From Petunia secreta (lineage: Eukaryota; Streptophyta; Magnoliopsida; Solanales; Solanaceae): 64,000 bases of DNA. Shown here piece after piece: positions 19,993-30,039 of this stretch (the stretch's first letter is position 1; the number at the start of each line of letters is the position of its first letter). Below the pieces are notes generated by a model. That model did no database searches, had not been told where the DNA came from, and saw only the letters and a list, made by a program, of their open reading frames with translations. Location of the stretch: NCBI GenBank assembly GCA_029990175.1, contig JARKIP010000035.1, forward strand, positions 34,982,001 to 35,046,000, given 5' to 3'. The translations under genes were made by a program, and so were the position numbers.

Positions 19993-21187
19993 TGTTTCTA
20001 CAAACCCCCGACCCTTGGTTCTTCGTGCCTAGTATCTTCTTTTAGTTTTCTTGTTGTTGAAGTTATTGAAAGAAGAAAATTACAAAAAAATTGAAAAATT
20101 GAAAAATACAAAAATTTGGTGTAACTTGTTGGTTTGGATGATTTGTGATATGGGTGTTATGGATTCTAGATCGTGATTGATTTCCCGTTACTTGGGTACC
20201 AAAATTGTTTGGATTGGTGGAGTTTGAAAATTTGAAACCCCAAAACCCCTTAAACCCTTGAAGAACTTGTTCTTGATGATTTTTGGCTTGATTCTTGGGT
20301 TGGATTGATGCTTGATTGAAAACTTGATATTGGGGATTGATCTTCATTGAAAAACAAACGATTCGGTACCAATTTTGTGGGATTTGAGTATGTATAACAC
20401 CAAGTTTGATGAATCACAATCCATTTTGAAAACCCTTTGAAAAACCCCCTTGTTCTTGAGTTCTTGGCATTGAATCTTGAAATTGATTGATTGTTTGGAT
20501 GTTAATGTGATTGGGGTTTGTTAAGGAAGATCAAAAACAACTTTGGGTATCATTGGATTGTGAAAACAAGTTGAAAACATCGGATTTGGAGCTTGAAAAT
20601 CGACTTGAAACGAGTTTGGAACGAGTTGGGAAAGGCTTCAGGCCAGGCGCCCCGCCTGACTTGGCTACTGCCTAAGTCTCAGGCGCCCCGCCTAGATCCA
20701 GGCGCCCCGCCTGGAACACTGCACAGTCTAGGCGCCCCACCTGAGTTTCAGGCGCCCCACCTGAGTGCTGAACGAGTTGTTTTGGGTAAAATTTCGTAGG
20801 TATTCCCATTTGTTTGATTGCATTAATTCCAGTTAGTGCTATTAGAGTATAATCCTACTCGATTAGTACTAATCACTTTGAGCTATTAGGATCATCGTGC
20901 CTAGAAAGGAGACTAGAATTCAAAGAAGATCCGTAGTATCTTTTGGTTCAAGTCCTCACTTCAAATTGCTTAGCGTTCATCGAGTCATATCAACTCCACT
21001 CGCCCCGGAGTACAATTGGCTCGTGAATAGTTGGTTGGGTTGAGGATTGATAGTCAACTACTTGAAGCTTTTGGTAACAAGTCCGAGTGAAATATCCACC
21101 ACCACCCCCAAAAGAGTGATCCGAGTGAACTCAAGTGAGGGAGTGAGTGAGGTCTTTTACTAACGTTTGTTGCTTCTTGTAGGTACA
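19993..21187 (+). other. E6 5' leader (chimeric start)
   Basis: Starts at TTTCTACAAACCCCCG, equivalent to position 39163 of the E9 leader, so its primer-site end is missing. It contains AGGCGCCCCGCCT palindromes (about 20643-20765), the hairpin 20833-20872 (arms TTAGTGCT/AGTACTAA; inner GAGTA/TACTC) and the AGGAGACTAGAATTCAAAG block. Confidence 0.75.
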
Positions 21188-22911
21188 ATGGCAAACGATG
21201 GAGATGATCCCATGAAGCATTTCATGGCCACCATTATGGCTAAATTGGAGGATATCTCATTGAGACTTGAAACCGTCGAACGGAATCAAGTTGAGACCGG
21301 TGAGAGGAGGACCCCGAGTGTCCAAATTGAATCCGGAGAGGGCACGAGTCATAGCACTCCTATGACTCCCGGACACTTTGTTGAGCTAAACAAGAGGCAT
21401 GAACAAAGCAAAGTTGAAGCTCTACGAGAGCGTGGGTTGGGCAATCCCCAACAAGAGAGCAATCCTCTCAACTTGGGCAATCCCCAAGGAAATGCTCCAC
21501 TTCGAAGACCCGTTAGGTTTGTCCCACCTCTTGAGCAAGTTGTTGAGGCTCAAGAAGAGGAGGAAGCCGAGTATGGTGATGAGGCCTATGGGTATGATGC
21601 TCATTATCAACCTAGGAGGCAAATGAATTGGGGTCGAAATATGGATCGGGGTAGAGGCCGAGGTCGAGGGCCACCCATGAGATTTGATGGAAGGAATGCT
21701 AGGAGAGAATATGTTGCTCATGATGACCACTATGGAGGCCAACCGGAGCCTAACTATGGGGTGCGTGACAACAACAACAATCTCAATAGTGTGAAGCTTA
21801 ATCTTCCATCCTTTAAGGGAGCTTGTGATCCGGAGGCATATATGGAATGGGTTCTACTTATGGAGAGAGTGTTTGACACAAATGAGATGACCGATGAGAA
21901 GAAAGGTACTTATGATATTTCATCCTTTGAGTCTTATGCTTCTACTTGGTGGGAATCCATAAAGAGAACAAGAAGGAGAGCGGGTGTGCATGTGAATGTG
22001 ACATGGAATGAATTGAAGGCCCTCATGAATACCAAGTATGTGACTCCTAGATATCGACAAGAGCAACTCAAGAAGCTCTATTATCTAAAACAAGGTGTCA
22101 AGACGGTTCATGAGTACTATGATGAGTTTGAGAAGACCCGATTGGCCTTAGATATGGAGACCGAGGATGAAGAGCAAGCCATGATCCGTTTCAAGAATGG
22201 CTTGAGCTATGGTATAGCTTCTCAATTGAGGTTGCATTCTTATCCTTCACTTCAAGATCTATTGGAAGCCGCTATTGAAGTCGAGCAATGGCTTAAGGGA
22301 GAAAAGTCCACCCGTTATAAGAGTAGCACTCCTACTCCCGTGAACCAACCAAGAGAGTAGAAGACTCCAAATGTAAGCTTTCCAAGTGCCAATGCTAGCA
22401 AAGAAGTGAAGAAGCCATATGAGAAGACTACTCCACCTTTGGAAGGTACTTCTAAAACTCGCTTGAGTAATCCTATTTCTACTTCTACTCAATGTTATAA
22501 GTGCAAGGGCTATGGGCATATTGCTAAAGAATGCTCCACAAAACGAAACATGGTTGTGGTTGGCAATTTAGTGTATGAACAAGAAAGTGAGTCCGAAAAG
22601 GAGGAAGTAGGGGTGGATGAGGAAGTTGATTGTGAGGAGGCCGTAGAAGAGGATGATGGCCCTCAAATGTTCTTGGTGGTTAGGAGAAGCTTGAGTACCA
22701 TTGTTATGGAAGAAGAGGTGGAAAATGATCAAAGGAAAAACCTCTTTCATGCTAGGTGCCGAGTATTGGGCCAAGTATGCTCAATGGTTGTTGATTCGGG
22801 GAGTTGTACCAACATAGTGAGCCAAACCTTGATTTCCCAATTGAAGTTACCCACTCTAAAGCATCCAAAACCATATCGTTTACAATGGCTTAGCGAGTGT
22901 GGTGAACTTTA
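21188..22911 (+). pseudogene. E6 gag-protease, 5' part of a broken ORF
   Basis: Starts MANDGDD at the ATG 21188 and is very similar to the Gag of E4 and E9. It has an in-frame TAG at 22358-22360 where E9 has a Trp codon (TGG). After it come the zinc knuckle CYKCKGYGHIAKEC and a protease with VVDSGSCTN, then the E7 insertion (target duplication CTTTA) in the protease domain. Confidence 0.88.
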
Positions 22912-23661
22912 TGATAAGGGGCAAACCCACGAAAGCGATAAAGAGATAAGCGAGACGAGACTTACACTAAAGTTCGAGTAGCAACGAAGAACTTGTTCCG
23001 TTACACCCCAAACGATTGGAAAGAATCACCTAACACTATGCAACTACCCTCAAGAGACACGAGGCTCAAGCAAATAGAATGATCGAAGATGGATTGAAGA
23101 GCAACTTGGATTCATCCAATTGATTTCAAGCCAAAAAGAGTTACAAGTGTTTGAGAGCAATGCTCATTAATGTTCTTTGTTCAAAGTAAGGTCAAGCAAT
23201 AAATGAAAGAGGGGTGTTATAAATACACCCCTTTACAAGGTTTTCCTAGTTTCTGGTCCGAGGCTGCCAAAGTGTTCATCGCGATCGCGCATGATTATAT
23301 GCGATCGCGAGGCACACTTAAAACTAGTTGCGCGATCGCGCAAGACATGGCGCGAAGGCGAAGAGCAAGAAGAGACTCTTCGCGATCGCGAAGGTATTCA
23401 CGCGATCGCGAAGAACAAAAATCCAGCTTCAGGCAGTAAGCTCAGCAGAATTCCCCTGTTTTGGCCCTGTTTTGGTCCCCTGCTTCTTGCTCTGTTTCCT
23501 GCCCTGTTTCAACGTTGATTGAGCTCCAATGCATTGTTTTCAAGTCTTCTCCCGAGCTCGTATCGTCCATGCCCTTCCGGATCAAGTGTAAGTGAGCATC
23601 ATGAAGTGCTTTGGCTTGGCTTCTCGTAAAGGGTCTTGTGACGGTGGTTTGCCCCGCATCA
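22912..23661 (-). repeat. E7 3' LTR (750 bp)
   Basis: In sense from TGATGCGGGGCAAACC to GGTTTGCCCCTTATCA, so the ends form a long imperfect inverted repeat. CGCGATCGCG palindromes lie at about 23278-23412. The end of the pol ORF reaches 220 bases into it. Confidence 0.96.
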
Positions 23662-26600
23662 TCCTCCCCTTCTTGAGAAGATTTCGTCCTCGAAATTGTA
23701 GCGTTAACCTCCACGACATTGTCCTCTACGGCGCCATTACCTACATCAAAAGGAGCCAAGTCACTAACATTAAAAGTGTTTGAAATAGCGTACTCACTTG
23801 GCAAATCGATCACATAGGCGTTGTTGTTGATCTTGGATATCACTTGGAAGGGTCCATCTCCCCGGGGTGCCAATTTCCCTTTCCTGAGGTTTGGAAACCT
23901 TTCTTTGCGGAAATGCACCCACACCCAATCTCCTTTCTTGAGTTCCAACTTCTTCCTCCCCTTGTTCTTCTTGAGGGCAACCTTGTCATAGGCTTCCTCC
24001 AATCGCTTCCTCGTTTTGGCATGGATTTCAAGCATGGCTTTAGCACGGTTTTCACCTTCAAAATTAACAACCATTTCCTTGGGCAAAGGGGTTAGATCAA
24101 GTGGAATCAAAGGATTAAAACCATAAACGCACTCAAACGGAGTCAAGCCAATCATGCTATGCAATGTACGGTTATAAGCAAACTCCATAAGAGGCAACTT
24201 GTCAACCCAAGTCCCGGCCTTACCTCGGGTCATGGCTCTAAGGAGAGCACCCAAGGTTCGGTTCACCACTTCGGTTTGACCATCCGTTTGGGGGTGGTGG
24301 GACGTGGAGAATAACAACTTGGTGCCAAGAGCACCCCAAAGACACCTCCAAAAATGGCTAAGGAACTTAGAGTCCCTATCACTCACAATGGTTTGAGGCA
24401 CACCATGCAACTTTAACACATTATCAATGAACAAAGAAGCTACATGTTGTGCATCATGACTCTTCTTACAAGGAATAAAGTGAGCCATTTTGGAGAACCG
24501 ATCCACGACAACATAAATGCTATCGTGCCCCCCTTTAGACCGTGGCAAGCCCATAACAAAATCCATTGAAATATCCATCCACGGGCTAGTAGGAATAGGT
24601 AGGGGAGTATACAAACCATGGGAATTAGATTTGGACTTAGCATACTTGCAATCCAAGCAAGTATTGCAAAGTCTCTCAACTTGCACACCCATCTTTGGCC
24701 AATGGAATTGCTCCATGAGAATGGCCAAGGTTTTGTTCCTCCCAAAGTGACCCATCAAGCCCCCACAATGTGCTTCACGAACAAGCAGCTCCCTCCATGA
24801 GGACTCGGGCACACAAACTCTTCCATTTTTAAAAATGTAGCCGTCAACCCATTGGTATTTCTCCACCCGCTTTCCACTCACTAGAGCATCATGAATGCTC
24901 TTGAACTTTGGGTCATGTTCATACAAAGACTTTATACTCTCAAAACCCATAAGTCTAGAGGCAAGAGTGGTAGCAAGGGCGAACTTCCTAGAAAGCGCAT
25001 CGGCTACAACATTGTCCTTGCCCTTCTTGTAATGAATTACATAAGGGAAAGACTCAATGAACTCCACCCACTTGGCATGCCTTTTGTTCAATTTCTCTTG
25101 ACCTCTTAGATGCTTGAGTGACTCATGGTCACTCTGGATCACAAATTCCCGAGGCCATAGATAGTGTTGCCAATGGGCTAAAGCTCTCACGAGGGCATAC
25201 AACTCCTTGTCATACGTGGAGTAATTCAAGGTTGCGCCCTTCAACTTCTCACTAAAGTAGGCAACGGGCTTCCCTTCTTGCATGAGGACACCCCCAATTC
25301 CCACCCCCGAGGCATCACATTCAACCTCAAAAGCCTTCCCGAAGTCGGGCAATTGTAGCAAGGGGGCGGTACTCAACCTACCTTTCAATTCTTGGAAAGC
25401 TCTCTCTTGAGACTCTCCCCACACAAAGGGTTTATCTTTCTTCACCAACTCGGTGAGTGGTGCGGCAATGGTGCTAAAGTCTCTACCAAAGCGCCGATAG
25501 AAACTAGCAAGGCCATGGAAACTCCTCACATGAGAAACGGTGGTAGGAGTAGGCCAATCTCTAATGGCTTCAACTTTGGACTCATCAACTTCCACACCAT
25601 TGACACTAACAACAAAGCCCAAAAAGACAACCTTTTCAACACAAAAGGCACACTTCTTAAAGTTGGCATAGAGCTTTTCGGCTCGTAGCACTTCAAGCAC
25701 TTGACTCAAGTGGCCCACATGGTCGTCTATTGACTTGCTATAAATCAATATGTCATCAAAGTAGACGACCACGAATTTGTTGATAAATGGCTTAAGCACG
25801 TGGTTCATTAATCTCATGAAAGTGCTAGGTGCGTTGGAGAGGCCGAAGGGCATCACCAACCATTCACATAGACCAAATTTGGTCTTGAATGCGGTTTTCC
25901 ATTCATTCCCGGGTTTCATCCGGATTTGATGGTAGCCGGACCTAAGGTCTATTTTAGAAAAGACACTAGAACCACTAAGCTCATCCAACATATCATCCAA
26001 ACGAGGTATGGGATGTCGATACTTTACCGTGATCTTGTTGACCGCGCGACAATCCACACACATCCTCCAAGTGCCATCCTTCTTTGGAACGAGGATCACG
26101 GGCACGGCACAAGGACTCAAGCTCTCCCTCACCAACCCCTTTGTAAGCAATTCATCAATTTGTTTTTGCAACTCCCTTGTGTCCTCGGGATTGCTTCTAT
26201 ATGCCGGCTTGTTGGGGATTTGAGATCCCGGGACAAAATCAATTTGATGTTCAATACCTCTCAAGGGAGGTAGTCCATCCGGCATCTCTTCCGGAAACAT
26301 GTCCTCGTAGACCTTCAAGACATTGTCAATGGCACTAGGCAAAGGGTTAGGGTTAGATAAATAATCACTTTCGGAATTTAAAACCATACCTTTGTGCACT
26401 AGGCATATGAGCATCTTGGTGCCATCATTACCTCTCAAAACCTCACCCGGTTGCATCATGGCACACATGCGACCGGTGGGTGATGGTGGAATCTCGGCCA
26501 AAGATTTGGTCACAATCGGGGACTTGGCCTTAGCCGCTTCCCTCAACTCTTTCATGCGCCGATAGTCTTCACTTACTTGCTTCGGGGTCAAAGGTGTAAG

Positions 26601-28105
26601 CACGAACCTTTTTCCCTCATGTTTCACCGTGCAAGTGTTGGCCCGGCCATCATGAACCACTTGTTTGTCGTATTGCCAAGGCCTTCCAAACAAAAGATGG
26701 CAAGCTTGCATTGGCACCACGTCAAACATGTGTTCATCTTGATAGTTCCCAATCTTGAACCTAATCAAGACTTGCTTCACTACCCTCAATTCCCCACACT
26801 CACTTAGCCATTGCAAACGGTAGGGGCTCGGGTGTTTAATGGTAGTCAACTTCAATTGGGAGACCAAAGATTGGCTCACCACATTTGCACAACTACCCGA
26901 GTCAATAATCATGGAACAAACTTGCCCCCTCACTCTACAACGGGCATGGAACAAGTTCTCCCTTTGCTCATCTTCCCTCTCCTCACTCAACATAGTTCCC
27001 AAAATGCGGCGTACCACAAGGAACATATTAGGATCATCCCCCTCCGTCGCTCTCTCCTCACCTTCACCCTCAACTTCCTCACTCTCCTCCTCATCATCTT
27101 CCTCGGGCTCACTTTCCCCCTCATAGACCAACCCATCATCCATTACAATCATTGTTTTCCGGGTAGGGCACTCTTTGGCAAAGTGGCCATAACCCTTGCA
27201 TTTATGACATTGGAAGGAAGAAGAAGAAGGAGTATTTAAAGTAGTTTTAGAAGTACCTCCAACTTCTTTGTGGTCGCTCTTCGGGGTAGCCTTCTCAAAA
27301 GGCTTCTTTACATCTCGACTCCCACTTGCCCCAATAGCATATGGGCTCTTCCATTCTTTGGTGCGAGTTGAAGGAGTGGTAGTGGTAGTACTCCTATAGC
27401 GAGGAGCCTTTTCTTCTTTGAGCCATTTCTCGGCTTCAACCGCGGCGTCACAAACATCTTGTAAGGAGTGAAAGATGTGAAGTCTCAATTGGGATGCAAG
27501 CTCCTTACTCAAGCCACTTTTGAAACGGATGATAGCTTGTTCCTCATCTTCCGTTTCCATATCTAGAGCCATCCGAATTTTCTCAAAGTCGTTGAAATAT
27601 TCATCAACGGACTTGTAACCTTGTTTTAATTCATAGAGCCTTTTGAGTTGCTCTTGTCGATACTTGGGAGTCACATATTTGTTGTTCATTATTTCTTTCA
27701 ACTCTTCCCAAGTAATGTTCATCCGCAACCCCAGTCGTCTCCTTGATCGCTTCATGGACTCCCACCATGTAGATGCATAAGACTCAAATGATGATATAGC
27801 ATAGGTGGCCTTCTTCTCCTCGGTCATATCATTTGTGTCAAAGACCCGCTCTAGTTGGACCTTCCATTCAAGAAACGCTTCCGGATCACTAGTCCCTTTG
27901 AAAGGAGGGATAGTGATCTTGACACTATTGAGATTAGTGTCACGACCCCCACGGTGTTGTTCCGGTTGAACCCCATAGTTGTCATCAATATCTTCATATT
28001 CCCTTCCCAAGTTCCTTCCCATATAAGCTCTTGGTGGTCCTCGACCTCGACCACGACCTCTATCTATACCTCGGCCTCCATTCATCGCCCTCCTATTTGG
28101 ATAGG
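23442..28105 (-). CDS. gag-pol: Gag-Pol polyprotein (CRM-like), 3' part of a gene split by E8
   Basis: This part carries the end of Gag with zinc knuckle CHKCKGYGHFAKEC (about 27161-27212), retropepsin with IIDSGSCAN (about 26897-26914), RT with VVYFDDILIYS (about 25750-25772), RNase H, integrase with HHCC finger and D-D-E (VVDRFSK, SDRDSKF, TEVVNR, about 24505-24290), GPY/F-like tail, SRTKSSQEGEDD and the final TRSQAK motif inside the LTR. Its codons continue in frame from 34396-34015 once E8 and one copy of ATAGG are left out, giving 1682 codons including the stop. I see no other break. The gene was intact before E8 inserted and is now inactive as a full polyprotein. Confidence 0.95.
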
Positions 28106-28935
28106 TGATGCAATATAAAATGGCCTAAACGACAACCATCAAAAGCCGAGCTCGAGAGCACAACGGATACGAGTCAAGGCCTCCGAAAACATCTTGAAAG
28201 ATCATGCATTGGAGCGCCGAGGATGGAGGAAACAGGGCAGGAAAACAGGCAGCCCAAAACAGGGCAAAACAGGGGAGCAATCTGGGAGCTCACTGCCTGA
28301 GGAAGAACAAGTGTTCTTCGCGATCGCGTCCATACCTGCGCGATCGCGAAGAGGAGTCCTTTACCCTGCGCGACAGCGTGTGATCTTGAGCGATCGCGTG
28401 GAGTTGAAGTCCAGTCAGATCGATCTCTGCGCGACAGCGACAAAGCAAGCGCGATCGCGATGCTTTGAAGAATGCCCAGCGCGATCGCGAGCCTTCCTGG
28501 CGCGATCGCAAAGAAGAAGTATTGAGCAGCGAGGCAGAATCAGTTGCAGGGCCATTTTTGTCCAAAACTCTATGTAAATGTATATATAGCACATTTTGTT
28601 CTTCATTTCATAGTTTAGCTTGAATTGAATAGAGAGAAGAGAGAATTAGAGAAGGCCGAGCCTTTCTAGTCCGAAGCCCGAGGCTTCATGTATCTCATCG
28701 ACTTGGAATCTATGGAGATTCACCACTAGCGTGAATTCCTTGTAAGGTTCGAGTTTCACTTTCTCCCTTTTGGATTATTAATTCATGTCTTGAATTCATT
28801 AATCCGTTCTTTCTTCTCGTTTCTTGACTCCCCAATCCTTGTTTCCCGATATCTTTGATATCACCTATCTTGTTATTTACCGCTTCCACATTATTTGTGT
28901 CGTTGTTTAGCTTCCGCTCGTTTTGGGTTGCATCA
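28106..28935 (+). repeat. E8 5' LTR (830 bp)
   Basis: Starts TGATGCAATATAAAATGG and ends GGGTTGCATCA. A cluster of CGCGATCGCG-type palindromes (about 28317-28512) lies just upstream of the TATA box. Confidence 0.96.
28576..28596 (+). promoter_or_regulatory. TATA box within an inverted repeat, E8 5' LTR
   Basis: TATATATA (28581-28588) lies between AAATGT and ACATTT, a perfect 6-bp inverted repeat. It is the likely core promoter of the element. Confidence 0.65.
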
Positions 28936-30039
28936 GTTGGTATCAGAGCAAGGCTCGGGTTATGTTCTTACAAACCCCCGTTCCTTGTTCCATATGTTAG
29001 TTTCATTGTTGTTGTTGTGTTGTTCTTGAAAAATTGAAGAAAAACAAAAAAAAATTGAAAAACTAGAAAACTTGACAAATTTGGTCGAGCGGGTTGGATA
29101 CGAATCCCCGAGTGTTAAAAAGTAGTGGGGTTTGTTCCTTGTTGTATTCCCGTCGTTTTGATACCCATATATCGTGTTTTGGTGTTACGATTCAAAAATT
29201 TCGAAAATCAAAATCCAAAAGTTTGAAAATTCTTGAAAACGCTTCAATCTTGAATCGAAGCTTGTTGTTGTTTGTTTGGAGTTGAAAACTATTGGGGATT
29301 GGTTGTTATAGTTGTATACACCTTTGGGTATCGTTGGTTTTGTGTTTCGGGTTGGAATCGAGCCAAAAATTTGGCCAAAATCGCCCAAAAACCCATTTTT
29401 GAGCTGCTGTGAAAGTGCAGGGATTAACCCTTCGCGATCGCGAAGAGCAATTTCGCGATAGCGAAGAACAAAATTATTTTTTGAAAAATTAACCCTTCGC
29501 GATCGCGCGCGTCTGGTCGCGATAGCGAAGAACAAAAAAATTTCAGAATTCCAGTTTTGGGACAGAATGTTCGCAACGGCTTCCGAACAGATTCCAAACA
29601 TCATGACTCCAATTGGACCATTAAATATGATGAGTTTGTAGATCACAAACAAAATTTCATCCGATTCCAAATCCATTTGGTGCCAATTCGAGTCGAATCT
29701 TTTGTGTCCCGTTTTCTACCGTACCTCTTGGTTAGTGTTTTGAAGGTAATTGGCCTACTTGAAAGACACTAATCCTTTAGCGTATTAGGTATTCGTGCGT
29801 AGAGGAGACTAGAATTCAAAGAAGAGTCGTAGAACTCCTTTTGGCCTCAAGTGCGCACTTTAAATAGCCGTCCGTACATCGAGTCTCATTAATTCCATTC
29901 CGAACTTTAACTTGGACATACTAGTTGTGATTACCTTGGTTCCCAAGTTGATAAGGCCTCGCTCTTGAGTGTACATATATTGAGTGATACACGTGAGGGA
30001 GTGACTTTTGGGAGGTTTTGTTCTTTGGTGATTGCAACA
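28936..30039 (+). other. E8 5' leader
   Basis: Primer site 28938-28950, A-rich tract about 29028-29075, CGATCGCG-type palindromes about 29431-29530, hairpin 29732-29772 (TTAGTGT/ACACTAA, inner AGGTA/TACTT), then the AGGAGACTAGAATTCAAAG block near 29801. Confidence 0.78.
28938..28950 (+). other. Primer-binding site (initiator tRNA-Met) of E8
   Basis: TGGTATCAGAGCA two bases after the LTR end GCATCA. Confidence 0.92.

Noticed and set aside
23203..23522. Arg/Ser-rich small ORFs (RSRR, RDRE-like) over the CGCGATCGCG clusters
   Set aside because: CGCGATCGCG reads as Arg/Asp/Ser/Ala in several frames on both strands. These are by-products of the palindromes inside LTRs and leaders, not conserved proteins.
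28317..28512. CGCGATCGCG resembles the HIP1 repeat (GCGATCGC) of cyanobacteria
   Set aside because: It sits inside plant LTR retrotransposons with tRNA-Met primer sites and target duplications, so there is no cyanobacterial DNA here.
28174..28610. LTR-encoded small proteins of ~60-100 residues repeated in E1, E8 and E11 LTRs
   Set aside because: The frames overlap on both strands, lack a consistent start and follow LTR copies only by descent.
28938..28950. Possible tRNA-Met gene fragments
   Set aside because: Only the ~12-13 bases of the primer-binding site match; no tRNA fold surrounds them.
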